From contig JAIOZK010000010.1 in assembly GCA_021740625.1 (NCBI GenBank), positions 62,001 to 126,000 of the forward strand: a stretch of DNA of 64,000 bases, given 5' to 3'. Below are positions 13,825 to 22,853 of the stretch, in pieces; positions within the stretch are counted from its first letter, which is position 1, and each line of letters starts with the position of its first letter. The stretch is from Bacteroidales bacterium. Lineage in GTDB: Bacteria > Bacteroidota > Bacteroidia > Bacteroidales > JAIOZK01. The position numbers and the translations under genes were made by a program. The notes under the pieces were generated by a model. That model searched no databases. It was not told the origin of the DNA and saw only the letters and a list, made by a program, of their open reading frames with translations.

Positions 13825-14400
13825 TTAACCGGCAAGGCAGTTTTCGTAATAGGAATTAAAATCCTCATACTGAAAAACATTTGATATCTTTTCCTTCAGA
13901 CTTGTTTTGGCCCGGTTGAGCTGTGATTTGGATGTGTTTTTGGAAATATGCAGCATTTTTCCGATCTCTTTGTGGGTATAACCCTGGACAGCACTCAGCA
14001 TGAATACTTTTTTGTATCCTTTGGGCAATTCTTCCACCAGGCACGAGATATCTTTCTCAGCGATCAGGTCCAGCGCATCAGCAGGTTTATGACGGGGAAT
14101 GCTTATTTTTTCGAAATCCACCTCCTGGAAAGAGGGGTATTTTCTTTTGTAAAAGTTGAATGAGGTGTTGATCATGATGCGGCGCATCCAGCTTTCCAGG
14201 CTTCCCTCATTTCTGAATGATTTCAAATTGGCAAATACCTTGATGAATCCTTCCTGCAAAATGTCGTCTGCATCCATATTGTTTTTGGCAAGTCGCAGGC
14301 AAATTATGTACATCCTGTTGAAATACTTCCTGAAAAGTTTGGCCTGCGCTTTGGGATCGTTTTTCAAACAGGCTTCAATGTATTTTTGATCGGAATTCAT
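13825..14400 (-). CDS. ECF-type RNA polymerase sigma factor
   Basis: This 191-residue extracytoplasmic-function sigma factor has region 2 (LFRKYFNRMYIICLRLAKN, then DADDILQEGFIKVFANL) and region 4 with the helix-turn-helix YTHKEIGKMLHISKNTSKSQ. The basic stretch SWMRRIMINTSFNFYKRK joins them. ATG at 14398-14400 is preferred over an upstream TTG. No anti-sigma factor follows: the gene downstream is the SSS symporter, 78 nt past its stop. It is therefore an orphan of the group that Bacteroidota often use with a physically separate regulator. Whether it controls the sugar operon is unknown. Confidence 0.9.
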   Translation of the reverse strand: MNSDQKYIEACLKNDPKAQAKLFRKYFNRMYIICLRLAKNNMDADDILQEGFIKVFANLKSFRNEGSLESWMRRIMINTSFNFYKRKYPSFQEVDFEKISIPRHKPADALDLIAEKDISCLVEELPKGYKKVFMLSAVQGYTHKEIGKMLHISKNTSKSQLNRAKTSLKEKISNVFQYEDFNSYYENCLAG

Positions 14401-14595
14401 AATGCAATAATTCTGCGGCAATTTTATCTGAAAAGTGTCAAACAGAGAAGCAATTGAACTCTACCTTTCCTCTACAAGGCATTGTTAAACATATGGAATC
14501 GTTTTGAATAACTCTACAGGCTAATTGTTAATATGCAAATAATCAGCAATAAAAGACATGTTAGCTTACTACAAATGATTGCCCGGGAATGATCT

Positions 14596-16374
14596 TTATA
14601 ACTTCTGCAAAAAATCCGTCAGGCTGTCATTGGTTTCCAGCAGGATCTTTTTTCTGAGCCGGTACCGTCCCATTTCAACCGCTTTGATAGAGATGTTATT
14701 CAGGGTTGCGATTTCCTTGGATGACAGGTTAAGGCGCAAAAGCGCTGAGAGGCGCTTTTCATTTTCGGTGAGATTGGGAAATTTGTTTTCCAGTTTATGA
14801 AAAAATTCACGATTGACCTGATCCACATTCTTCTGGAATTGTTCCAGTTCGGTGCTCATCCTGAGGTTTTGGTTGACCTTCAGCAAGAGTTCGTTGATCT
14901 TTTGTGGTTGTTCTTTTTCGTCGCACCTGGCTTTGATTATTTTCAGATCATTTTTCACTGCCTGCAGGAAATCATTTTTCTGCACAATGTGCAAAGCGAA
15001 ATTCATCAATTCGTTGTTTTTGATGTTCAATTCGCTTTTCATCAGCTTTTGCTGGGTATGATGAATTTCCCGGTTTTTATCCATGAGTTCTCTGTCTTTC
15101 CTGATCTTGCCCTTCTGCCGTCCATACATCAGCAAACCGATGATGATAAAGAGCACCAGGCCACCGATGGCCATGATCATCTGCAACCGGATGATTCGCT
15201 CGTTTCTTTCATAAAGTTCTATTTCCTGGTCTTTGAGTATTAATTCCTGTTTCTGCCGGTCGGCTTCGAAACGGGCTTCCATTTCTGCGATCTGCCTGGC
15301 TTTTTCAACATTGAAAAGCGAATCGTCAATGCTTGAGTGCATCTTGAAAAACTTCAGGGCCTTATCGAAATTTCGCATATTGCTCTGGGCCTCGCTACTG
15401 CCCAGTGCGGATGCCGAAACCACCCTCGGATAATTATGTTTTCTTCCAATCTCCAGGGCGATGCGAAACAGTTCAAGGGCTTTGCGCGGATTTTTGATCT
15501 TAACATAATAATTGCCCAGCCAGATATTTGAGTTGGCAATGCCTTTCTGGTTTCCAATCTTCTGGTTTATTTCCAGTGCTTTTTGAAAACTTGCAAAAGC
15601 CTCATCATAATTATTACTTGCAAGATGCACATTTCCAATGTTCAGATAATTGATGGCCAGCCAGTCCTGTTTGTCCAAAATCTTGTTCATGCCAATGCTA
15701 ATCTCGTAAAGATTCAGGGCTTTGTCGAATTCTTCGCGCAACCTGTATATTTCGGCTACATTGTTATAAGAAGCTGCCATGCCTATGGTGTCCTGGATTT
15801 CTTCCCTGATCATCAGGCTTTTCAAGTAATATTCATAGGCCTGATCATAATTGGTCTCATCGAAATGAATGCTGCCAATATTATTGAGAGCATTTGCTTT
15901 GTGGTAACGGCTGGAGGCTTGTTCGGCCAGTTGCAGTGCCTTGTTGAAATGATCCAGTGCCTGGCGCTGACTGCCCTGGCTTTTGTAGATCTCGCCAATT
16001 TTGTTGTAGGCCTCGGCGCTCTGGTCGAAACGGCCTATTTCGTTGTAAATCTTAATGCATATTAAATAATAATTGATGGCTGGTTGAAAATTGTTGCCCT
16101 GTAAAAATGCATAAGCCAGGTTCCTGTTTGAAAGTGCAATACCATAACGGTAGTTGATTTTGTTGGCAAGATTGAGTCCCTGACGGGCATATTGTGTGGA
16201 AATATCTACATTGGTATCACTGAAGGCAAGGGCAAGCTTGTTGAGCAGTAATACTTTGCTGCTGTCCTCTGAAGCATGCTTATATTTTTTGATCAGCATA
16301 TCAATGGGCTCCTGGGCAAAAACGGTCTGTATGCCCAGTAAAAAAAATACAATTATTCCTGAAAAATTCCTCAT
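14596..16374 (-). CDS. TPR membrane protein with C-terminal LuxR-type helix-turn-helix
   Basis: The protein has 592 residues: a signal peptide (RNFSGIIVFFLLGIQTVFA), about seven tetratricopeptide repeats (for example AEAYNKIGEIYKSQGSQRQA and ASYNNVAEIYRLREEFDKA, residues about 30-350), a coiled linker, one transmembrane helix (LQMIMAIGGLVLFIIIGLLM, about 395-415), and a coiled coil. It ends in a LuxR/GerE-like DNA-binding domain (LTENEKRLSALLRLNLSSKE, then IATLNNISIKAVEMGRYRLR). The topology puts the TPRs in the periplasm and the DNA-binding domain in the cytoplasm, so it may be a one-component membrane-bound regulator. The ligand and target are unknown. A 9-nt gap links it to the small gene upstream. 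Confidence 0.85.
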   Translation of the reverse strand: MRNFSGIIVFFLLGIQTVFAQEPIDMLIKKYKHASEDSSKVLLLNKLALAFSDTNVDISTQYARQGLNLANKINYRYGIALSNRNLAYAFLQGNNFQPAINYYLICIKIYNEIGRFDQSAEAYNKIGEIYKSQGSQRQALDHFNKALQLAEQASSRYHKANALNNIGSIHFDETNYDQAYEYYLKSLMIREEIQDTIGMAASYNNVAEIYRLREEFDKALNLYEISIGMNKILDKQDWLAINYLNIGNVHLASNNYDEAFASFQKALEINQKIGNQKGIANSNIWLGNYYVKIKNPRKALELFRIALEIGRKHNYPRVVSASALGSSEAQSNMRNFDKALKFFKMHSSIDDSLFNVEKARQIAEMEARFEADRQKQELILKDQEIELYERNERIIRLQMIMAIGGLVLFIIIGLLMYGRQKGKIRKDRELMDKNREIHHTQQKLMKSELNIKNNELMNFALHIVQKNDFLQAVKNDLKIIKARCDEKEQPQKINELLLKVNQNLRMSTELEQFQKNVDQVNREFFHKLENKFPNLTENEKRLSALLRLNLSSKEIATLNNISIKAVEMGRYRLRKKILLETNDSLTDFLQKL

Positions 16375-16383
16375 TCGGAGATC

Positions 16384-16662
16384 TTATTCGTAGGGATCCG
16401 TAACCGGCAGAACGTAAAACTGTCCTGTACGAGGATCTTTGTAAAATTTAGCATAACCGTTGATACTCTCCAGGTTGGCATCCACTTTACCTTTAACAAA
16501 AACAATATCATCTATCCTAACCGATCCGCTAATTTGCAAAGCTGAATCGGCCCTGACTACAGTTGGTGTTATTTGAGGAATGATGCCTGCATTCTGGAAA
16601 ACGATAAACCAGATTCCCACAGCGATGGAGATTAAAATATTTCTGAGTGTTTTATTTTCCAT
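16384..16662 (-). CDS. Small single-pass membrane protein of unknown function
   Basis: The protein has 92 residues with ATG at 16660-16662. One hydrophobic helix (LRNILISIAVGIWFIVFQN) near the N terminus anchors a short extracytoplasmic domain (ADSALQISGSVRIDDIVFVK) that looks beta-rich. It lies 9 nt upstream of the TPR/LuxR regulator and is very likely cotranscribed with it, which makes it a candidate sensor partner. I recognise no family. Confidence 0.65.
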   Translation of the reverse strand: MENKTLRNILISIAVGIWFIVFQNAGIIPQITPTVVRADSALQISGSVRIDDIVFVKGKVDANLESINGYAKFYKDPRTGQFYVLPVTDPYE

Positions 16663-16686
16663 AATTGTTGAATTTGATTGCTTTGT

Positions 16687-16718
16687 CAAAAATATTAAGA
16701 ATGAAGCTTATTTACAAT
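16687..16718 (-). promoter_or_regulatory. Putative promoter of the small-membrane-protein/TPR regulator operon
   Basis: The minus strand has TATTTTTG (16687-16694), with ATTG (16715-16718) 20 nt further upstream. The predicted transcription start is near 16680, a short leader before the ATG at 16662. Confidence 0.5.
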
Positions 16719-16731
16719 TTAATTTTAAGGC

Positions 16732-16763
16732 AAAAAAAAAGGCATCTGCCGAAACAGATGCCT
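16732..16763 (-). terminator. Rho-independent terminator after the C1B peptidase gene
   Basis: On the minus strand GGCATCTG (complement of 16755-16762) pairs with CAGATGCC (complement of 16741-16748), followed by nine T. Confidence 0.85.
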
Positions 16764-16785
16764 GATGTCTTTTTAATAGGCTGAA

Positions 16786-17991
16786 TCAAAGCTCAAGTTT
16801 TTTTCTGATGTTCTTGGGCAATGCCTCTTTGTTTACCATGAAGTTCATGGTTTTATAGGCAACATAAGGTTTTGAAACGTAGAGGTACCCATCGTAAATA
16901 TGGTCCTCGGTACCCCATGAGTTTTTCACCTTGTAATAAATATTGCCTTTTTGGTCTTTGGCTTTTCCAACGATGAGCATGCCATGGTCGTCGGTTGTTT
17001 CATAATTATCGTAAGCCTCCTGACGCATTTCCTGGGTGATTTCTTTTTCCGGAACGATCTCCTCGAAACTGTACATGGCTTTTTTCCTTTCTTTATCCGT
17101 AAGGTCTTCCCAGCGTTCCTTTTCAGTGCCGCTGAGGTCTTTGGTTTCCGTGTCGGGGATGATGGCGACACCATTCTTCCAGCTAAAACCCTTATCACTC
17201 ACATCAGCACCCCAGGCGATGGTGTATCCGTTGTCGACGGCATAATCGATGATCTCCATCATTTCCTCCATGGGTACATTGTAAGTTTCGCTCCACATCC
17301 AGTTATCGGGTATCTGCATAATAAAGTGCTCATAAAAGGGGACATGTGTGTAGGAAGTAATCTCGATATAATCATCCGGATTGAGCCCCAGTTCTGCGTC
17401 AAAACTTTCGGGTGTATATTCTTTTCCTTCATATTCAAATGTTTCGGGATACTCACCCAGGTAAGCATCCAGCAGGCTTTCGAAGCCATCGTGCCAGACA
17501 GGTGTTAATTTCCGGTTCTTATTCTTGATCACGGCATCGGTATATGCTTTGAAAACGGCATCCATTTCGCCATGAACGTGATTTTCTTCCCCGATTACCT
17601 TACCGCTGTATACTTCTTCCGGAACCAGCCCATAATTGTCCATTACATAAATGTCGTCGCTAAAGCCACCACCACCGGCCATATTGAGGTTGCCATGCAG
17701 GCGCACATATTTTTTGGCTTTGTCGGAATAAGCATTGCGAACAATATACATCTCGGAAAGATCGTATTCTCCTTTGCCTTCCCGGATCAGTTCTGCTTCG
17801 AGCATCCCGAGTCCGGAAAAGCTCCAGCATGTTCCCGAGCGATACTGGTTTTTAACCGGTGTATGCGGGATCTCTTTGATTTCTGTGAACTGATAGGTGT
17901 TTTCTTTTTCGGTTTCATCCTGTGCAAAGGTATTGCTAAAGAACAGGACAAAAGCTGTGATCATAAAATAAGCGAATCCTTTTTTCATCAT
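16786..17991 (-). CDS. Exported C1B-family cysteine peptidase (bleomycin hydrolase/PepC type)
   Basis: This 401-residue papain-fold peptidase carries a signal peptide (KKGFAYFMITAFVLFFSNTFA). The catalytic triad is visible: Cys55 in NQYRSGTCWSFSG, His336 in DDHGMLIVG and Asn357 in VKNSWG. PepC and bleomycin hydrolase are usually cytoplasmic hexameric aminopeptidases of about 450 residues, so this is the exported variant found in Bacteroidota. It is flanked by terminators and stands alone. It probably trims peptides in the periplasm. Two in-frame ATG codons at the start make the first residue uncertain by one. Confidence 0.9.
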   Translation of the reverse strand: MMKKGFAYFMITAFVLFFSNTFAQDETEKENTYQFTEIKEIPHTPVKNQYRSGTCWSFSGLGMLEAELIREGKGEYDLSEMYIVRNAYSDKAKKYVRLHGNLNMAGGGGFSDDIYVMDNYGLVPEEVYSGKVIGEENHVHGEMDAVFKAYTDAVIKNKNRKLTPVWHDGFESLLDAYLGEYPETFEYEGKEYTPESFDAELGLNPDDYIEITSYTHVPFYEHFIMQIPDNWMWSETYNVPMEEMMEIIDYAVDNGYTIAWGADVSDKGFSWKNGVAIIPDTETKDLSGTEKERWEDLTDKERKKAMYSFEEIVPEKEITQEMRQEAYDNYETTDDHGMLIVGKAKDQKGNIYYKVKNSWGTEDHIYDGYLYVSKPYVAYKTMNFMVNKEALPKNIRKKLEL

Positions 17992-18050
17992 AATTTAATT
18001 TGAATTGATTAACAGTCGGTAAAATTAATGAATTCGGTTTAACCGGAATA

Positions 18051-18078
18051 AAAAAAGGGAAACCCATCCGGGCTTCCC
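18051..18078 (-). terminator. Rho-independent terminator after the DUF1761 gene
   Basis: On the minus strand GGGAAGCCC pairs with GGGTTTCCC around a 4-nt loop, with one mismatch, followed by seven T. Confidence 0.75.
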
Positions 18079-18107
18079 GTAAATTAAATAAAAGTTATAT
18101 CAGGATA

Positions 18108-18530
18108 TTATCTCCACAGTCCTAAAATGATGGCCATGATCAGGATCATGATAAACCGATAACCGGCAGTGATCCACCAAAACTTCAGCGGATGCCTGGA
18201 ATACAGGTTTTCCGAAAGCATATTGCCTGCCACCACAAACAAACCGATCAGGATGCCTACCATGATGGCCTGACCAATGAAATTTGCCTGGAGTCCCACG
18301 ATGAAGATTTCAACAACCAGAACTGTTAAAAATGTGGTGATGAAAGTCACGATCATGGCTGATGCCCAGCCTTTTTTCAAGTTCTCTTCGCTCAGATTTT
18401 GTATGCTTGCCCAGGTGTTTCCAAATAAAACAGGTGAATACCAGAGCGCTCCGAAAGCATAACTGGCTATCGTTGCCACCACTATGGCCCACCAGTCGAA
18501 ATCGCTGATGTTAATAATACATTCTTCCAT
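18108..18530 (-). CDS. DUF1761-like integral membrane protein
   Basis: The protein has 140 residues and four hydrophobic helices. The start of the first (WAIVVATIASYAFGALWYSP) carries the ALWYSP-LFG pattern of the DUF1761 family, a small four-helix group with no known role. Its C terminus is short and hydrophobic. It is a single gene with its own terminator. Function is unknown, and I infer the family only from the helix pattern and the ALWYSP motif. Confidence 0.75.
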   Translation of the reverse strand: MEECIINISDFDWWAIVVATIASYAFGALWYSPVLFGNTWASIQNLSEENLKKGWASAMIVTFITTFLTVLVVEIFIVGLQANFIGQAIMVGILIGLFVVAGNMLSENLYSRHPLKFWWITAGYRFIMILIMAIILGLWR

Positions 18531-18723
18531 AAGAAATTGATTTTGGTTAATATGCTGTCATTTATGCAGCGAAAGTTAAGAAAGGAATGGGAACTATTTT
18601 GTTATCAATATGTTAATTAGTGGTTGTTCATGAAGTTATTCTCCTTCTCACGCTCCGCTAAATCTCTGAAAGGGAGCACCGGACAGTTCCGCATCCGGCC
18701 TTGGTCAGAAGCTGCTTTAAGGA

Positions 18724-19779
18724 TTACTGCAATACTTTAACCGAGGATGCTTTGAAAGATGCCCAGATGCTTTTGCCTTGTTCAATGTTCAGCTTTTTCA
18801 ATGATTCGGCACTGATCAGTACCGAAAGCATGAAACCGATATCCAGGGTGACTTCATATCCCCTGATAGCTGGGATGATTTCTGTAATCAAACCTTTAAA
18901 ATTATTAACAGCCGAAGTATCAGGTTTTTCACGGCTCAGGAAAATATCACGACAAGCCAGAACAATGGCTCCCGTTTGTTGTTTGGGTTCTCCCAGGATT
19001 TTAATGGAAATATTCTCGTTCAGAACTGCCAGGAAGTTATCCCCGCTGGTATCTTTCATAAATTTTACCCTGAAGAAATTTTTGACACCTGTAAAGTTGG
19101 CCACAAATTCGTTGATGGGCTTTTGAAAAACCTCCCTGGTTTTACCACTCTGTATAATGCTGCCATGATGGATCACGGCAATTTTATCTGCCAGTAAAAT
19201 TGCCTCTTCATGATCGTGGGTAACATGGATTACGGTCTGGCCCGACTGGTTGATCCTTCGGAGTAATTTGCGGGTGCCCTGTCTGAGCTGAACGTCCAGG
19301 CTGGTCAAAGGTTCATCAAGCAAAAGAATTTCCGGTTCCATGGCGAGGGTTCTGGCAAGGGCAAGTCTTTGTTTCTCACCACCGCTTAGATTCTGCGTTT
19401 TCCTTTTCAGCAAATGGGAGATCCCGAATTCTTCTGCCAGGTTGTAAACCTTGGTTCTGATTGTTTTACCAGGTTTTTTGGCAGACCGCATTGCATAGGC
19501 TATGTTGTCAAAAACATTCAGGTGTGGAAAGATTGCATAATCCTGGAAAAGCAACCCGATCTTTCTTTTTCTAATGTCAAGCCGCGTAATGTCTTTCCCT
19601 TGCAGGATGATGTTTCCGGCGTCCGGGAATTGCATCCCGGCCAGGATCTCAAGCAGCAAACTTTTACCGGATCCCGATTTACCAAGCAGCATAAAATATT
19701 CTCCCTTTTCAATTTCCAGGTGAATATTCTTTAACTGAAAGGATTTGAAGTTTTTATGGATTCCCTTAATCTTCAGCAT
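18724..19779 (-). CDS. wtpC: Tungstate/molybdate ABC transporter ATP-binding protein
   Basis: The protein has 351 residues. The nucleotide-binding domain shows Walker A LLGKSGSGKSLLLE, signature LSGGEKQRLALARTLAMEPE, Walker B ILLLDEPLTSLD and switch His in VIHVTHDHEEA. A C-terminal TOBE-like domain (from about residue 230, NFFRVKFMKD) is typical of the ModC/WtpC/CysA branch and can bind oxyanion or regulate. ATG at 19777-19779 is chosen over an upstream TTG and overlaps the permease by 14 nt. The substrate is inferred from the WtpB-type permease next door and the WtpA protein about 7 kb away. Confidence 0.88.
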   Translation of the reverse strand: MLKIKGIHKNFKSFQLKNIHLEIEKGEYFMLLGKSGSGKSLLLEILAGMQFPDAGNIILQGKDITRLDIRKRKIGLLFQDYAIFPHLNVFDNIAYAMRSAKKPGKTIRTKVYNLAEEFGISHLLKRKTQNLSGGEKQRLALARTLAMEPEILLLDEPLTSLDVQLRQGTRKLLRRINQSGQTVIHVTHDHEEAILLADKIAVIHHGSIIQSGKTREVFQKPINEFVANFTGVKNFFRVKFMKDTSGDNFLAVLNENISIKILGEPKQQTGAIVLACRDIFLSREKPDTSAVNNFKGLITEIIPAIRGYEVTLDIGFMLSVLISAESLKKLNIEQGKSIWASFKASSVKVLQ

Positions 19780-20554
19780 GGCTTCCTTTTTTGGCAATCA
19801 ATCTAAGGATCATAAAAAATATCAGACTAACCAGTATAAAAATCACTGCCACCGGGCGGGCGTATTCCAGTCCAAAGGATCCGAATCTTTCATAAATCAT
19901 TACCGGGGCGATCATCGGATGATAGGCGATGATCACTACGGCACCAAATTCACTCATTCCACGGGCAAACATCATGATCAGACCACTGAGAATATTTCTC
20001 CATGCCAGGGGAACGGAAATGGTAATGAAAACCCTCCAGCGAGAGGCTCCGAGATTCATGGCAGCTTTTTCAAGTTTTTCGGGCACCGAAGCAAATCCAT
20101 CCCGGGCAGCATTTATCAGGAATGGCAGGCTTACAAAAGCCATGGCCAGGGCGATTCCGGCAGGATGTCCAACGAAGTCTATGCCCAGGACCTCTGCGGT
20201 CTTTCCCACCCAGGTGTCTCTCGATATGCTGCCAAGCAATGCTATTCCTGCCGCAGTATGGGGTATTACAATGGGCAGGTCGATGATGCCATTTACAAGG
20301 TTTTTCAGGGGAAATTCTCTTCTTGCCAGCAAATAGGCAAAAGGGATGGCTGCAATGGCAAAGATAAAAGTCCCGGCCATGGAGGTCCACAACGTCAGCC
20401 AGATGCTTCGGAGCACTTCTGGTTCGCGGGAAGTTTCAAACAAACTGTTGGGAGTGGAGGACAAAAACAGGGATACCAGCGGACCCACCAGAAATAGCAA
20501 AATGATCCCACCGAGAAAGGAAAATATGAGATATGTTGTTTTGGTTCTGATCAT
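19766..20554 (-). CDS. wtpB: Tungstate/molybdate ABC transporter permease
   Basis: This 262-residue inner-membrane permease has about six helices. IDLPIVIPHTAAGIALLGS and RGMSEFGAVVIIAYHPMIAP are characteristic of the ModB/WtpB branch. The EAA coupling loop is EKLEKAAMNLGASRWRVF. ATG at 20552-20554 begins MIRTKTTYLIF; the longer frame adds an unlikely leader. The gene pairs with wtpC downstream, but the binding protein is not adjacent: an intact WtpA lies at 26.8-27.7 kb on the same strand. The split arrangement is unusual, since the three genes normally form one operon. Confidence 0.88.
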   Translation of the reverse strand: MIRTKTTYLIFSFLGGIILLFLVGPLVSLFLSSTPNSLFETSREPEVLRSIWLTLWTSMAGTFIFAIAAIPFAYLLARREFPLKNLVNGIIDLPIVIPHTAAGIALLGSISRDTWVGKTAEVLGIDFVGHPAGIALAMAFVSLPFLINAARDGFASVPEKLEKAAMNLGASRWRVFITISVPLAWRNILSGLIMMFARGMSEFGAVVIIAYHPMIAPVMIYERFGSFGLEYARPVAVIFILVSLIFFMILRLIAKKGSHAED

Positions 20555-20753
20555 TTGCAAAGACAAAATTATTGAAATATTTTGTTTCCAAATATTTGTG
20601 AATAAATTAATACAAGTTATGAAGATTATTGTCAATTAAGGCCTGCAGAAAAAACTTAAATGATAAATTTGCCAGTTCTGGTTTCTCAGAATAAATTATC
20701 TGCTATGCATGACTATTAATCAACTATAAATTACACACCAAAAAATTGACATT

Positions 20754-22853
20754 ATGCGAAAAAATTTGATTTTGATGCTGGGCATTATCATGCCGGCAAT
20801 GCTGTTTTGCCAGATGAATGAAAAATGGGAAAGCAAGACAGGTGCACGTATTACATGGAATGAATTTGCTCCGGATGGCACACTGGTCACTGGAACTGAT
20901 GACAACACAACAGTTGCCATGGATGCCGAAAACGGAAATGTATTGTGGAAGAAGGATTTTAACTATGGAAAGTTCAAGGTTCTTAGCAACACACCTTATG
21001 TTTACTTCGAGCATTCTCCCTCTGAAACAGAACTATTTGTAATAAACCCTGCAAACGGGGAAATCCTCTGTGATCCCAGATCACTGGGCATGGAAGAAAT
21101 ACAGGCATTTTATCCCATCCGTGCAGGAAATAATTTACTTGTTTACACCCAAATGAATGACAAGGAGCAATTCTGGATGATTGGCCTTAATTCGGGTAAA
21201 TTGCTGTGGAAGCAGGATCTTGACTTGGACAAGGATGTGGAAATTGGTGGCGGACTCATTTCAATAGAGGAAAAAGAGGAAAACAAAGGTCTCATGTGCG
21301 ATCCCATCGGTGATGGCAAGGGAGGTGTTTTTGTTGCTGTGCATGAAAGACTGATGCATATTGACAAAAATGGAAAAGTGAACTGGAATATTGAATATCC
21401 TTCACAATTCGGCGACCAGAAAGGTTTTTTTAAGGCTGTGACGGTTGATCATTCAAGAATATTTCCATCGAAGGATGCTGAAAAGATTTATGTCTTCAGC
21501 GGTCCCTATATGACATGTCACAGTGCGACTTCCGGAGCACAAGTTTGGTCAAAACCGGTAAAGGTTTCCGGTCCGGTAACCAGCCTGATCTTTCAGGAGG
21601 ATGGAATTGTTCTGATCCCCGCCGACAATGAAAATATGTTTTCATCCAACAAGATGAACATGATCGATCCCGAAACCGGAAAAACTTACTGGGGCGAAGG
21701 CATTGAATACAAAGGGGGCTATTATCAATCTTCCTTCTGCAAAAAGGGGATCGTTTTTATCACGAAGGCAGGTATGGCTGATAAATACTTCTTCAATATC
21801 GTTGATCCCGAAAGCGGGGAGTTTGAACTGAGAAAGCCGGAAAAACTGTTCGCCGGGCCATACCAGTTTGAAGAGGTGAATGGTGGTTTGATGATCACTT
21901 CCAGGAATGGTGCCAATATCTATAAATATGATTCCAAGGAATTTGTGGTTGACAAAGAACTCAAACTGGGATCCAATGATCAATTGATAAAACTGAATGC
22001 CGGGAAAAAGGCTTATTTCTATAATTCCGGCAAAAGAAATATTTATGAGTTTGATAAAAGCAGACTGACAGCAAAGGAGTTTACCCATGACAAGATAAAA
22101 CTTGATGGTGGTGATGAGGCAAAAGGCATGGATCTTTACCATGATGGCATTGTGCTTTATTCCGATCAGAATGTGATGAAGTTTGATAAGGAAGGTAATG
22201 TAATCTTTGAAAAGTATTACAGGGCTCCGGGCGAGTCAGGATTTAATATTGCCGGACAGGTGCTGGGTGCTACTTTCAAGGCACTGGGAAGCCTGGCAAC
22301 GGTTGCCGGAGCAGCCGTTTCGGCAGAAATGGTGGAACAAGCCGATCAGTTCAATCGAGAAATGATGCATGGTATGGGCAATGCTTATGCTCAAAGCTCA
22401 CAGATGGATCCTCAAAAACTGAAAGAATGGAACGAAGCCACTGAGAATTACGAAAAAGGCATGGATGTGGCAAAAGCAGAATACAACAAAGAAATGAACC
22501 AGATGGCGGCAATGGGTGTAGCCAATCTGTCTTCCATCAGCAAAAATGTGGATGCCATTGCCAAACGCTTTAAAAATTCAAAAGCGACTAAAAACTATCT
22601 TATCATCAATACCAAAACAAAAGAGGATGGTGTTGGTCTGGCCATTGTTTCAAAGCTTGATGGGGAAATCAAAGGTTTTATCCCGACAGACTTCAACAGA
22701 AAAAATCCCTGTTATACAGTTGATCCTTTTACCAATCATTTGTTCTGGATGCCAAACCTCGACAATAAAAGTATCAATATTTTTGGTAAGAAAAGAGATA
22801 TACGGGCTTTGATGGAATCGGGTACTGTTTTCTGTTATGATTTAAATCAGTGA
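20754..22853 (+). CDS. Exported PQQ-like beta-propeller protein
   Basis: The protein has 699 residues with a signal peptide (MRKNLILMLGIIMPAMLFCQ). The body is a run of WD/PQQ-type blades with the recurring pattern of a dated value then W (VAMDAENGNVLWKKDF, IGLNSGKLLWKQDLDL, SATSGAQVWSKPVKV, DPETGKTYWGEGI). This predicts a propeller in the periplasm. A glycine/alanine-rich stretch (about 505-530) and a polar helical segment (about 530-600) interrupt the propeller. It has none of the residues of quinoprotein dehydrogenases that I could confirm, so it is more likely a scaffold or binding protein. The last three codons and the stop fall inside a dispersed repeat. Confidence 0.75.
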   Translation: MRKNLILMLGIIMPAMLFCQMNEKWESKTGARITWNEFAPDGTLVTGTDDNTTVAMDAENGNVLWKKDFNYGKFKVLSNTPYVYFEHSPSETELFVINPANGEILCDPRSLGMEEIQAFYPIRAGNNLLVYTQMNDKEQFWMIGLNSGKLLWKQDLDLDKDVEIGGGLISIEEKEENKGLMCDPIGDGKGGVFVAVHERLMHIDKNGKVNWNIEYPSQFGDQKGFFKAVTVDHSRIFPSKDAEKIYVFSGPYMTCHSATSGAQVWSKPVKVSGPVTSLIFQEDGIVLIPADNENMFSSNKMNMIDPETGKTYWGEGIEYKGGYYQSSFCKKGIVFITKAGMADKYFFNIVDPESGEFELRKPEKLFAGPYQFEEVNGGLMITSRNGANIYKYDSKEFVVDKELKLGSNDQLIKLNAGKKAYFYNSGKRNIYEFDKSRLTAKEFTHDKIKLDGGDEAKGMDLYHDGIVLYSDQNVMKFDKEGNVIFEKYYRAPGESGFNIAGQVLGATFKALGSLATVAGAAVSAEMVEQADQFNREMMHGMGNAYAQSSQMDPQKLKEWNEATENYEKGMDVAKAEYNKEMNQMAAMGVANLSSISKNVDAIAKRFKNSKATKNYLIINTKTKEDGVGLAIVSKLDGEIKGFIPTDFNRKNPCYTVDPFTNHLFWMPNLDNKSINIFGKKRDIRALMESGTVFCYDLNQ

